A DNA stretch of 64,000 nt from Taxillus chinensis (GCA_023512835.1 CM042091.1:18431506-18495505), one strand, 5' to 3'. Numbered from the stretch's first letter, positions 43,721 to 55,366 are shown. Notes: a model not told the origin generated them from the sequence alone. Program-made: numbers and translations.

Positions 43721-46700
43721 ATGCTGAGGCTCCTCCTATCTCGTACCAGCGTCGCCTCAAACCTCCTCAGAAACGCCCCCATAAACCCTACATACCCTGC
43801 AATTCATTCCCCTCCCCCTTTCGTCCGCCCTCATTTCACCAAAGCCTCCCGTTCCCATTCCTTCGCCAACACCGCCTCAGCTCCCAGATGTTCAGGGCTT
43901 CACTCCGCCGCGCTTTTGAAGATCCCACGCGGGGGATGCGTTAACGGCTCCCCATTTTCCTCTCTCCTACTGAGGTTTTCATTCTCCAGACCGGGTTTCA
44001 GCGTTCACCGAGTACTTGGCTACCAACCTCGCTGGTATTGGTCTTGTGTCCTCTCTCTCTCTCCATTTACTTATTTACGCGTGTTTACATATTTGCGGGT
44101 TTTGAATGTTGTGATGATTGGAAGATTTGGAAGTGAATTGCAAAAGGTGCTTAAAGGGTGTTTGTGAATCCTAATGTTGTTTTTAAACATCTATCTTTAT
44201 AAATCATGCTTCTATTTGTAAGCTCAATAAACTCCCCCAAACGCCCTCGTCAGCTAAGCTGAGAGATGAGAATATTATGCTAGAGCCAAAAGGGTCTTCG
44301 TATTGAGTTTTGTTTCTCAATTTTTTACTTGTTGGGTTGTGACTTGTGGATGTGACTTGCCGAGGATTTGAATGTGGAACTTCTACAAAAAGGGTGCTTA
44401 GAGACCTTATTGTTGGTTTTAAACATCTATGTTTATGAACGTGTGTCTGTTTATAAGCCAAAATAAACGCCCCAAAACAACGTATTTACCTTATCTAAAA
44501 TCAGATTGTCATGCTAGAGCTGAAACTGTCTTATTATGTTTTTTGCTTCTGCTGGAATAACATAAGAAATGAGATTTGGTCTCCAACCCCTTCCCAACCG
44601 TCAATCTTTAATTCCTTTATGAGGCCACCGGCTCACCTGATATTTCACTCCCTAGAAATTGCTGCATAAATTTTGTTGTCAGATACACCGAGCAACCTCA
44701 TTATATTTTGTTTGGTGACTTCTTATATTGACTTTTATAATATCTTGCGAAGTTAACTATTTGGAACTTGCATATGCAATATTAAAATTTTCTGTTGGGT
44801 ACTAAAGTCATTTTAATAATTTCTGTGAGAAATAAAAATATTTTATTCAATTTGTATTGGATGTACACATATATACTGACCATTAGTCTTATAACAATTA
44901 ATACACAGGGAAGTAAAGAGTCTTTATAACAATTATTACTTAGGAAACTAAAGTGCTTTACAATAATTAATGGCAAGCAATCATAAATACAAATAATAAA
45001 TATAGTCCAGGAAATTAAAGAATCAATGTAATAATTGTAATCTAGACTTTCTGGTTGTTGGCATTAATGAATCTAAATTAACATTTTCCCTCAAGCTGGT
45101 GAATAGGTATTTTTCATTCTCACCTTGGATAGGATATTTAGAAACACTAGGTTGCTTAACTCTTTAGTGAGAACATCTGCCAATTGACTATGGGTAGACA
45201 CATAAGGTGTACGGATCAAGCTATTATCCAACTTCTCCTTAATGAAGTGTTTATCGATTTCAATGTCCTTTGTTCTATCGTGTTGTGCTAGGTTGTGAGC
45301 TATGCCGATGGTAGGTTTATTATTATAATACAACCTCATTGGACTTTTTCTTTGAATCTTTAAATCATCTAGGATAATTTTTATTTAAAGTAATTCACAC
45401 ACACCATGAGACATTTCCCAAAAATTTTGCTTTTTACTTCTTCAAGTTACTGAATTTCTATTGAGAAGGGTGCAGTACCCAAATATCGGCATGTTGTCAA
45501 CAAATGATCCTGCATAATTAGTATCTGTATAGACTTCAATAATCAAACCTTCATTCCATTTTTATAGGATCCCTTTTTTTAGAGTCCCTTTGAGATATTA
45601 TAATACCTGATGGACTGCCCACAAGTTGACTTCCTTTGGATTATGTATAAACTGGCTGATAACACTTAGGCCATGTTTGGTACGCAGTAATCAAATCGTA
45701 GAAAAAAGAATCATTAAGGGAATAAGATTGCAAAGGAAATGAGAATGAGATTAAAAGATTGCATTTCTTTGTTTGGTATGCAAATCAATGGAATGAAAAA
45801 TAATTCCCTACCATGTTTGGTACATGGGATTTGAAGAAAGAAGGTAAGATAACAACCCAAAATTACTTTAAAGCTCATCTCAATTTTCTATCCCCTTTCC
45901 CGCCCAATTCAATGTCGTCATCCAAAGCCAACCCAGATCATAAATCAACTCACCAACCTAGATCCCAAACCCACTAATCTACCAAAAACACAAACCCAGA
46001 CAACTTCAACGGGGAGGAGGCTAGGGGGTAGCGTTGGGCGGAGGAGTGTGGGTTTGGCTGTTTGGGCATGGAGTCATCAGCGTTGGGAGAGGAGGAGGTG
46101 GGTGGGTGGGTGGGGCTGCGTTAGGAGAGGAGGAGGGTGGGTGGGTGGGACTACGTTAGGGGGAGGAGGAGGGTGGGGGCTATGTCGAGGGGAGGGGGGC
46201 TAGCAACGGGAGAGGAGGGTGGGGGTGGCATCGGGAGAGGAGGAGGAGGTGGCTGGGTGGGGCGGCGTTAGGGGACGAGGAGGGTCGGGGGGGGGGTGTC
46301 GGGGGGGAGGGGGGGGCAGCGATGGGAGGGGAAGGTGGGGGGTGGCTTCGGGAGAGGAGGCAATGGTGGGTGGGGCGTTTTTAGGGGAAGAAGAGGGTGA
46401 GGGGCAGCGTTAGGGGGAGGAGGAGGGTGGGGGTGACATCGGGAGAGGAAGAGGAGGCTGGGTGGGGCAGCGTGAGAGCATTAATGAGTGCAAGGTAATT
46501 TAGAAAATTTAAATTAAATTTTGATTCCTCTATGTAGAGGAATCAGTCTAAACCTCATATGTAGCTGAAATCAATATGCCCTTATGCAAGGGTATAAGAT
46601 TGCTAAGGGAGTGACTTATTTCATTACCTTGGGCTTGCCAAACGTGAGAAAGGAAAGGTTTTTGATTCCTTTCCATTCCTTTTCCACGTACCAAATGTGC

Positions 46701-49700
46701 TATTACTCCATAAGCTTGTTGGGTTGAATGCGAGAACTGGGAAAAGTAAATGAGTTTCATGACTATACATTTTCCTGTCGATTGTAGCATCCTCAATTAA
46801 ACCAATCCCAAGATTTGAATCTATTGGAATACCAATTGATTTGAAAGCTATCTTACCAGTTTTTCTTAGAAAATTTATAATATACTTTTGTTGTGATATA
46901 AATATGCAGGCTTAGAATGAGCTATTTCAATCCCAAGAAAGTATTTCAGTCTCTCTAGTATTTTGATGTCAAACTTCTTGGCTAAACAATGGCTCAAGAG
47001 TTTATGCTCCTTATTATCATTTCCAGCTACAATTATATCATTTACATATACAAAAAGCTGTAACTCCTCTTGTAGGTGAGTGTTTGATAAACAATGTATG
47101 ATTTCTTTGGCTTTGTTTATATCCCAAGGCCCACATAACTTTCGCAAACCTATCAAACCAAGCTTGTGGTGATTGTTTAAGACCAATGACTTTTTCAATC
47201 TACACACAATGTTAGTAGTTGGTTTTTCATATGCAACTTCCATGTTGATTTCCTCCTCCAATTCGTCATGTAGAAAGAAAACTTTCACATCAAACTGCTG
47301 CAAATTTCACCCATAATTAGATGTAAGAAAAAAAATATATAATAATATTTATTTTAAGCAAAAGTTTCTCAAATAATCAATTTTATAGGTTTGAGTATAG
47401 CCTTTTGGCTACTAATCTTGTTTTGTATCACTTAATTGAACCATCTTTTTTGTATTTCACAGTTTATACTCATTTATATCCCATAAGTTTCTTGTTAGGA
47501 GACAATGACACTAGCTCTCAGGTTCTATTCTTCTCCAGAGTCTCCATTTCCACATCCATAGCCCGCCTCCATTCCCTTTTGGATAAAGCCTTAGACAAGT
47601 TGATGGGAATAGAAATGATGTTTAAGTTAACGAAGAAGGATCTATGAGAGGATGATAATTTATAAAATGATACGTAATGTGAAAGAGGATACAAATGACG
47701 TTTAGTGCATTCTCTAGTTCCCTTCTTGAGGGTAATGAGAATATTATGGTCAGAAATAGAAATAGGAGCTGGTGAATTAGGGATTGTTACCTCAGGTGCA
47801 AGAGTTAGAAATGAGCCTTGAACATACACATATGCAGGGGTTGTCTGCTGCTTCCTCAAAAACACTTTGCCATATTGTTCATTATTAGGAGCAAAAGAAG
47901 AGATGGAGCGAGGTTAGAGGTATTGTTTGTTCAGGAAAAAATTTGGATGTAGAAGTTGGTGTAGATGAAGCTTAAGAGGTTAGAGGTGTTGTTTGTGCAA
48001 GAACAAGTTCAAATGTAGGAGATGGTGTAGATGTGAGAAGAGACAACTCATCAAGAAGGAAATTCCCATCCTTCTCTTCCAAGAGTGAGTTTGAATTCTT
48101 TTCCTTAAGAAGGAGAGGTATAATATGACTCCTTTCATTGAAAGTAACATTTGCTGAGAAAAAACTTTTATGAGATGAAGGATGCAAAAGGGATTTTTTC
48201 CCAAATATTACTATGAATAAGAGAAAATGCAGTAGAACTCATTGTATGATTGGTTGAGTACGAGTCAAATTTGTGTTTGACAAGCTTACAATTATTACAA
48301 TGAAAATCTTTAACATTTAAATTTTTGAATAACAATAAAAACATAATTTTCAGAACATTAAAAAAGGATGCTTAAGTCGGCAATGGTATAACTAGACTTT
48401 GACCTTATTCGAAAACATGATGGGACACAAGAGAATGAGAAAAGTTGTTACTAATAATGTTTGACTGGTACAGTGCTTCAAGGTAGTAGAGTCCACTCCA
48501 TTTCTAGCATGTCCAATTTTTCTCCCTGAATTCTTATTTGGAAATAGACAATAGTTATGAGAAAATATTACTTTACAAGATAAATCTTGGATAAGTTTTT
48601 AAATGGAGATAAAATTGGTAGTTAATCTTGGGACATAGAGAACATTACGTAAAATAAGTGAGAGATTTTTAGTAGCATTTCTAATATTAGCCATAGTGGT
48701 GAGAGAAACATAAATGGAAATGGGAGATATGCGGTAAAGGCATTTGAAGAGTTTGTCATGTGATTGGTGGCACTAGAGTCCATGATTTAAGAGGTGGTAG
48801 GAGACTTACCCGAGTCACTTAGTCCAAATGAAGATAGAAACATTCTTGAATAGGTGGGATGACATGCATATTCTATTTTCTTTTTGGGATGACATGCATA
48901 TTCTATTTTCTTTTTGGGATGTCATTTCTGAATCTACATGACGTGTGATTGCAGATGGCCTGTTTAAGTTCTTTTTCTGTAATAATGCATGACATGCTTG
49001 TAGGAGGTCCTGGCTACCCGGAGGAGCAACTTATGAACATGTAGTTTGGGGGTTGATCCTCACTAATTTGGCTGTTTTTATATTATGGAGGGTTGCAGAT
49101 CCTATCTTTTTGACGAAGAACTTTATGGTAAGTCCTAAAATGAGAATTCACTAGTTGATGTTTGCTCTTCGGAGATTCCCATCTATTGTTTGCCATCTCT
49201 TTCTCAGAATTCAGAAAATAACTTGTAAGCCATTCATCTTAGAAGCAGACCTTTTGTAATAACATCACATCATCAGTATAGAGAAAAAAATTCATCTGAT
49301 AGCCTATGCTGAAGTAAATAGGGTTTTGCAAGCCTAATAAGCCACTGCTGTTGAGCACAATAGTGTTGTGGGATTTTATTTTATTTTATTCAAATCGAAG
49401 ATACACTAAAATGATGAAATTATTTTGGAAAAGTATTCTTGCAGTCTCATTGTGGTGCAAGCCTTGCATGCTACCAATTAATGTGGCGACACATGTGATT
49501 GGATGACATAACACATATCCCAATCATATGCTGTCACATTAGTAGATAGTGTGTGGTAGGACTACATATAGCTGTATTCAATTTTTTTTATTTTTACTAT
49601 TCACTTTTAAATCTATTTCTCCTGACCTGATCTTGATTTCTGGAACAGATTTCACTAGACAATGTTATGAGTGGACGTGTGCACACATTGATAACTTCTG

Positions 49701-51881
49701 CATTCAGCCATGTTGAAGCTGGGCATATTTTCCATAACATGATTGGACTTTACCTCTTTGGGATGAGTGTGCGTTATGTTCCTTCAAATTTCTCTGCATC
49801 TTCCTTTCCTTTCATTTGTACAAAATACACCCCCTCCCCCTCCCCCCCAGTTTCTCCTTCAAAATGTCACTTTAAATAGCAGTTCAGGCAATCTTGTTAT
49901 TGACATAGGAGGTCAGCTGATTATTAGCAGGGCAAGTATTCTATTTGTCTCATCATTTCAGAATCTTTTTTTTTTGGTGTCATCAATAACCCAATTGGCA
50001 GCTGGGAAGTGTATTTGGCCCTGAGTTTTTGCTGAAGTTGTATCTGGTGGGTGCTGTTGGTGGCTCAGTATTTTATTTGGCACACAAGGCCTGGTTGGCT
50101 GCATCATCAAAGGTATGCCAGGAATCCTCAATGATAAGGCTATGAATTGGGTATGTAGCTACTAAATTATGACACAAGAAACTTGATCTCTCGCTTGATT
50201 GAATTGTCAAGTGATGAAAATTGTGAGCAACCACAACAGAAGCTCATCACATTAAGGCTAATCCAGGGCTGTAGACAGGATTTAAATATGCACATATATT
50301 ATATATTTTCATACATATGTTATCTGTTCCTAGTTTTTGGCTCTTAAATTTGTAGTTGTCTTATATAAAAAATCTACGGTACAATTTCTGGCGCTGCTCC
50401 CTTTGACCATTTTAGAAACCTCATGGTTTTTTTCCATCCTCTTGCTTTACTGCCTGCGGCAGGGTAACAGGTTTTCATTCGTGGACCCATCAAGAACTGC
50501 AGGATTGGTATGTTACAGCAACTCTTCCATGATTGACCCCTTCTCTGTGTCTCTTTTTGTTTCCCTTATTTGAAGTATGCAAATAAACTGATTTGGCAAA
50601 GCATTTTCTGATAATTTGCGTGAAAAGCAGCAGTCTCTTTGAGAAGGCATTTACTGAATTACATAAAGAATATCATGCCTCTCGTATTTAATTGGCCTCT
50701 GTAGTTTGATTCCTTCTCGGACCCTGCTATTCGCAAGAGCTTTGTGCACCAGATTTTTTTTAAAATAAAAGCATATCCATTGTGGAACACACAATTCTTC
50801 CTGATGACTTGTTTCCAAAGTGCATGGGTTCAAATGTTAGTGAAACATCTAGAGTGACTTTACATTGTTATTTGTTATATATAGAACAGATTTAGGTTAT
50901 CAAAATCAATGAAAGACAAAGGTGGAGTTTTCTTGGTTGTCATGCCAAAATGTAATCTGTATGTATATCAATGTCCTCCGTTGTTCACATTTTTAAAATC
51001 ATACTAACGCTACATCATTTTCCCTATCCTTTTCTCCAACCGGCAACAGGCTGTGCATGCTGAATCACGTGCCTTAGTTTTGGGTCCATATCATATTCAT
51101 TGGAATTCATGTGTTAAAATACATTCATGTTCTGATAGGAACAATGCATCTTTTACTTGGAGTAATTAGTTGGAGAATACCTTTTCTTTTAATTTTTTTA
51201 TTTATTGTACATTGGTTTTCAGGGTTTTTTGCTTGTACAGCCTGGGGAAGTACAGTTCTTATGCTTGATTTGTTTGCCTTGTGATATTTGAAATAGGTTG
51301 TGCTTTGAATCCTCGTAGCTAATATATATATATATATATATATATATACGATGAAGATTGATTTTTTCTTGTAGGGAGCAAGTGGAGCTGTGAATGCTAT
51401 CATGTTACTCGATATATTCCTCTTTCCGAAAAACACAGTCTATTTCAACTTTATTTTTCCAGTCCCTGCCATCTTAGTTGTGAGTTTGTCTTTCCAAGCA
51501 ACACTTGTGATTGTTTGAAGTTAATTGGGGAAATCTTTTTGAATCACTTTGGGTTATTGCTTCAGGGAATTTATATAATAGGAAACGACATGTTGAAGAT
51601 AATAGAGGTACATATGCTCTTTTGGTCTTTCCTCCACTATCTTATTCCTTACATCAACTCAAATTTCCAAATCTGTTTAGCTTTAGTTGTTTGTTGTTAT
51701 GACGCGCTTAATCATCTGGCAAGACATTGCTGTGGGCAGTGGGTATATGAACTTGATTTTGGATATGCATCACCCTATGTTGCAGGGAGATGCCCAAGTC
51801 TCAGGATCAGCGCACTTGGGTGGTGCCTCAGTGGCAGCCATTGCTTGGGCAAGAATCCGGAAGGGATATTTTAAGTTCTAA
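43721..51881 (+). CDS. RBL12: Rhomboid-like serine protease, mitochondrial (RBL12-like), eight exons
   Basis: Exons: 43721-44034, 49004-49127, 49649-49768, 50002-50112, 50463-50507, 51375-51479, 51566-51607, 51786-51881. They sum to 957 bases, 318 residues, with GT-AG borders and phases that all close. Residues 1-105 are Arg/Ser/Pro-rich with few acids, a likely mitochondrial presequence. The first membrane helix is around 117-134 (GLILTNLAVFILW). The SHVEAGHIFHNM segment is the His/Asn oxyanion region of rhomboids, GASGAVNA holds the catalytic Ser241, and GSAHLGGA the catalytic His297. The family cuts substrates within membranes; this plant clade sits in the mitochondrial inner membrane. No stop or frameshift is seen, so it should be functional. 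Intron 1 is nearly 5 kb because of transposons. The start ATG is the first in frame with the presequence. Confidence 0.9.
44035..44792. repeat. First part of intron 1, with a diverged tandem duplication
   Basis: GTGCTTAAAGGGTGTTTGTG at 44148 and GTGCTTAGAGACC at about 44393 begin two similar roughly 240-bp stretches; both continue TTTAAACATCTATNTTTAT and later ATGCTAGAGC. The rest is ordinary intron sequence. Confidence 0.55.
45669..46700. mobile_element. Non-autonomous terminal-inverted-repeat element, PIF/Harbinger-like, inside the Copia
   Basis: It begins GGCCATGTTTGGTACG and ends CGTACCAAATGTGC, an imperfect terminal inverted repeat of the GGCCNTGTTTGG type used by Tourist/PIF elements. 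Removing it rejoins the Copia text AYGVI to SVISQFIHNP. The left flank is TTA; the right flank (TATTACT) is one base off a TTA duplication. About 1032 bp, no transposase frame. Its centre is the G-rich minisatellite. Confidence 0.65.
46010..46480 (+). repeat. G-rich minisatellite
   Basis: Irregular units of about 35-45 bases built from GGGAGAGGAGGAGGGTGGG, TGGGTGGGGC and GCGTTAGGGG. Many closely spaced G3-5 runs make G-quadruplex formation plausible on the rhomboid sense strand. The Gly-rich frames are shadows. Confidence 0.85.
48856..48920 (+). repeat. 30-bp tandem duplication in intron 1
   Basis: Two exact 30-base copies starting GGGATGACATGCATATTC at 48856 and 48886, with the start of a third at 48916. 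It lies about 85 bases before the exon 2 acceptor. Confidence 0.9.
49128..51785. other. Introns 2-7 of the rhomboid gene
   Basis: Intronic sequence between the listed exons is AT-rich. Intron 5 (50508-51374) contains a (TA)n microsatellite at 51322-51348. A C-rich run (ACCCCCTCCCCCTCCCCCCC) is at about 49829. No inserted mobile element is apparent. Confidence 0.7.
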
Positions 51882-52139
51882 AATTAATTTGCTTCTTGAT
51901 TTTTCTAAAGCAAACTTTCATGGTTTTGACATGGAGCTACTGCAAATCAGTTTATATGCCCTGTAAAGCTTGCAGGGTAGCCAAGATATTTGGAGTTTTT
52001 GATTGCTTTGATGAAAGGCATTTTTGTTGACTTTAGATTCCAAGTCTTAGTTTTTTCTATATGTTTTAATTGTCATCACCAAACACTACTACTTCTATCT
52101 TCTTTTTCTATCTGCCAACCCCACCGCTTCAGGTTATTT

Positions 52140-52663
52140 GCTATGAGGGCTGAGGAGTTGATCCCGATGGCTAACCAACACTTGAGTTTAGACTTCCAAA
52201 ACGTACCCAGTCAACACTGTCATTTGTTCTGTCGGTCGACATTTGATGTCGTAGCAGCACGACCGTACCGTGAATGGGCAGCCCACCTTGTGATGCCTTC
52301 CCACCGTATTGGATTGATACAGAGCATCAAGGAGTAGAAAGAATTCCCTGATGAGTTTCACAGCTTCGCGTGGCGAAACTTGGGATCCCATGCTCCATCG
52401 TGGCCACAATTGAAGGACTCAGCAACTGTGGAGCTGCTCCACAGTTGCTGTGCAATAGCCTTGCTGCCTTTACCAAAATAATTAGACTACGTACCAACCT
52501 CGCTGCTCGCAACAGTCGCGAAGAGGTGCTCCTGACTGCATTGGTGTCAGAGGTTTGCTGGGCCATGGACCATGCTTGTCGAGCCAAGGAAGGTGCAAGT
52601 CGAGGGGAAGAGAAAGCACGACTGCTGCTGGCGAAACAAATGGAAGAACTGCAGTCAACTTGA
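52140..52663 (+). pseudogene. Unrecognised broken coding segment
   Basis: Two successive frames (52140-52337 and 52370-52663) have better codon-like composition than the flanks: AMRAEELIPMANQHLSL and, later, VCWAMDHACRAKEGASRGEE. The second is Ala/Glu-rich and helical-looking. I recognise neither. A stop at 52335 and a frame change separate them. They could be one degraded protein, perhaps of transposon origin; that is a guess. Confidence 0.3.
52420..52450. repeat. 31-bp palindrome
   Basis: CAGCAACTGTGGAGC (52420-52434), one T, and its exact reverse complement GCTCCACAGTTGCTG (52436-52450). It would form a 15-bp perfect hairpin stem with a one-base loop (in practice a slightly larger one). 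Confidence 0.95.
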
Positions 52664-52834
52664 TTCCCCTTTACATGGCAGAGCTAAAAAACTAACCCCA
52701 AGTTCGAAATTTAATTGATTGCTATCCGCCCCTCTCATTTTCATGTTTTTTTTTTTTTGGTTTACAAGCACAATCGCCACACCCACGACTTGCTCTTCAC
52801 TTGAGGATCAAGACCACCTCGTCTTTCTTTTATA

Positions 52835-52835
<1 letters not shown>

Positions 52836-52883
<48 letters not shown>
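52836..52883 (+). repeat. (TTA)n microsatellite
   Basis: About sixteen TTA trinucleotides in a row. The surrounding 52664-53270 is AT-rich with no gene. Confidence 0.95.
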
Positions 52884-53275
52884 TTTCCCATTCACACTAT
52901 CGTATCTGATGCTTTACTGGAAATAGTCCAACTTGCGTCGTGCGTGCTCTGTCGGAATTCTTATTTCATAAATGTCTGCAAGCGGATTGTAATAAATGAG
53001 GCTCACGTGTCCTTCCTTTAGTACTTTTATTAGATTGAAAACTTTGATTTTGAAATGCTTTAGCTTTTTCATGAAAAATGAAATATCCACATGTATTATT
53101 CATGTCGTCACTCCAATTACTATCAGAAAATCTCAATAATTTGAAACTTCGGCGCTATTTACACTTTATACCAAAGTCAAAAGTTCCTTTGGTGAACCAT
53201 ATCACTTGTTATGTTGCCTTGAGATGCATTTTACTGCCACAATGCATGTAACGGGAGAGAATACTTATAGTAAAA

Positions 53276-53452
53276 AGATATCTAGCCTAGTTGTGGCTAG
53301 GTACATTAGGCACTCAACCATACTTATAGAATAGCCTTCTTCAATTTTGCTAATTCCATCATCTGCATCTTTGCGCGAGCTCTCCTTTAGGGATGATACC
53401 TGGTTGAGTTTGGGGCAGGTCATTCCGAACCCATCTCATTTAAGAAATACTC
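53276..53452 (+). repeat. Dispersed repeat, copy 1 (copy 2 at 63516-63692)
   Basis: Both copies begin CTATCTAGCCTAGTTGTGG (copy 1 has AGATATCTAGCC) and end CCCATCTCATTTAAGAAATA. They are in the same orientation, about 177 bases, roughly 85% identical by eye. Family unknown. Confidence 0.8.
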
Positions 53453-53840
53453 CTTTCCACCTTGTTCCACGAATCCCTTGGGCTATTCAACATAGATCTC
53501 CTCGTACAAAATACCATTCAAGAATGCAGATATTATATCTAATTGAAACACTTTCCAACCATTTTGTGTTGTTATTGCTAGCACCATCTTTATAGAATCT
53601 TAGCAACATGGCAAATGTATCTAAGTAATCAACTCCAAAGCTTGAGCATAGCCCTTAATGATAAGTCCTATTTTATGCTTGTTGATTGAGCCATTAACAT
53701 TGAGCTTGGTTCTATACATTCACTTGACTCTAATCATCTTTCTATTTTAGGGTCATCTTCAATCTCCCATGTTTTACTTTTTTCAATGATGGACAACTCC
53801 TCTTTCATTGCAAACATCCAATTCTGGTCGTTTATTGCTG
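53440..53840 (-). pseudogene. Copia reverse transcriptase fragment
   Basis: The minus strand reads NWMFAMKEELSIIEKSKTWE (about 53780-53840), MYRTKLNVNGSINKHK and then LDIISAFLNGILYEEIYVE (about 53470-53530), the fingers and first palm part of a Ty1 RT, with stops near 53710 and a shift near 53640. No LTR was found for it. Confidence 0.8.
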
Positions 53841-54065
53841 CTTCAAAATTTACAAGTTCACTTACGAGTATTTTGCATCTTGTATCAATGTTAATTAGTA
53901 ATCGAGTGCCTCTTATAGGAGCTTCAAAATCTACACATAGAGCTCGCAGGACAGCTAAAATGTTTGGAGTTCTTGATTGCTTTGATAAAAAGTTTTATGT
54001 TGACTTTAGATTCCAAGTCTTTATTTTCTGGAAGGTTTTATATGTTTTAATAGCCATCACCAAAT

Positions 54066-54969
54066 ATGTGAAAATAACAGTAACACATGCACAAAATTCA
54101 CATAATAAATCTAAGAAAATCAACACAACAATTTATGTAGTTTCCAAAAAATCTAGGTACATCTACGAGAGAGTCCTTTTAATTATATGTTACTTTAGTT
54201 CTTACAATAAATAATTATTTAAAAGACAAAATACATAACTACTATAAAATATAACTGTACACAAAATAACTGATATGTACCGTGAAAGTCTCCGCCCCTA
54301 TATTCCCCAAACATCATGCGCACAAAACCATATGCCTATATCACTTGTGTGTATCACATGCCCGTGACGACCATTGTCACGAGCACAACTAGAACATGTC
54401 ATGGGCAACAATCACTTGCATGTATCCCATGCCCGTGATTGATACCAATACGGGCACAGCAGAAACATGTCATAAGCAGCCTTTCCTTCTGGCTAGCTAG
54501 TATCACTTGCCCGTATCACACCAACACGGGCACAACTCATCACATCACGGGCAGTCATAATATACCACACTTTCTAACAAAATACAACCTTTTCTTTCTA
54601 TTCAAACAAATGATATCTTTTTTTGATTCTTTGGATGGTTTGTGGTATTGTGTCATTCCGTTTTAGCATACCTTGACCTCCCAAGGAAAAATAAAAATAA
54701 ATGAAAATCAAAGTGTTGTTGGTATGTTGGCCAAATTGTTTGAACTTGATTTCAAATTTGATATGTTAGATTTACGACATTGATTTATTGGGATTCAATT
54801 GTAGTACTATAAAATATTTAAAATAAAGTAGTTTAACTTATAGGCAATTCAGTGCTTAAACTTAATTTGAGGGTAATTTTGGGCTTTGACAATTACAGTT
54901 GATTATACAATGGTGGTAAACCTATACATTTTCAATTCACTGTGAAAAATTTTACATTAATGTTATTAC
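54066..54969. other. Non-coding, includes a 75-80-bp tandem repeat
   Basis: At 54354-54560 three diverged units start ATCACATGCCCGTGA, ATCCCATGCCCGTGA and ATCACTTGCCCGTAT, each followed by a CGGGCACAACT-like piece. Nothing else is recognised in this stretch. Confidence 0.6.
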
Positions 54970-55366
54970 TGTCACGCCCCAGATTTCCGACTCGCAGAAA
55001 CCGGTTAGTGAATCCTCATGCCCGCACCCGCAGGGATAAGGGGTTGGTGATAACACCAAGAAAGAGACCTTAGCACGAGTGTTATCCCTAATCCATACCA
55101 CACATATAACACATGAATACATGAATCTCATTTTAATCCACAATACAAACACTTACATGTTATTTTCCCTACGGGATTACATCATAGTTTTTACAACTCA
55201 AAATAAACATATAAACACCAGCTCTTCACCTCTAGTGAACCTCCTAGCTCATGTAAGCACCTGAAACAAACAAAAACGAACACAACAGGAGGGGTGAGCA
55301 ACCACAAGTCAGTAGGGATCATGTCTCTCTGACCCATCCCAACTCATAAACTTGTGTAGGCATGTG
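54970..55366 (-). mobile_element. 3' end of a Tekay-like LTR, minus strand, truncated
   Basis: It begins TGTCACGCCCCAGATTTCC, the reverse complement of the family's LTR end, and continues with AGGAGGGGTGAGCAACCAC and GTAGGGATCATGTCTC, matching 8650-8730 and 32260-32310 in relatives. It is cut at 55366 by the next LTR. It served here to reconstruct the uninterrupted order of the LTR split at 8932 and 23798. Confidence 0.75.

Larger units (their letters stand above)
44793..48860 (-). mobile_element. Truncated Ty1/Copia element, antisense in rhomboid intron 1
   Basis: On the minus strand: protease site MDSSATNHMT (about 48740-48775, usual DSGA altered to DSSA), pre-integrase text with CNNC and LIHSNIWE (about 48195-48300), then directly KSFFSANVTFNE (about 48150), so the integrase core is deleted. 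RT starts at 47865 (LSKREWRRAMDVEME), has FVYVNDIIVAG at about 47040 (YVDD changed to YVND), and RNase H ends THSQLADVLTKEL (about 45170). A purine tract precedes a 291-bp 3' LTR (44793-45083, TGTTGGGTACT to AATTAACA as seen on the plus strand). The 5' LTR is absent. Confidence 0.82.
51972..54065 (+). repeat. Diverged direct repeat, about 115 bp, at 51972-52086 and 53951-54065
   Basis: Both copies share TTTGGAGTTNTTGATTGCTT, TTGACTTTAGATTCCAAGTC and TATATGTTTTAATNGCCATC with several small differences. The first copy is 90 bases after the rhomboid stop, the second 2 kb on. They bracket the unknown frames at 52100-52663 and a Copia RT piece. Confidence 0.75.

Noticed and set aside
46219..46413. 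Glycine-rich protein of 64 residues
   Set aside because: Shadow of the G-rich minisatellite.
45091..47865. Independent minus-strand genes in the rhomboid intron
   Set aside because: All match consecutive parts of one Copia polyprotein (RT start, palm, RNase H end).
51322..51348. TATA promoter inside the rhomboid gene
   Set aside because: A (TA)n microsatellite in intron 5, with no downstream start evidence.
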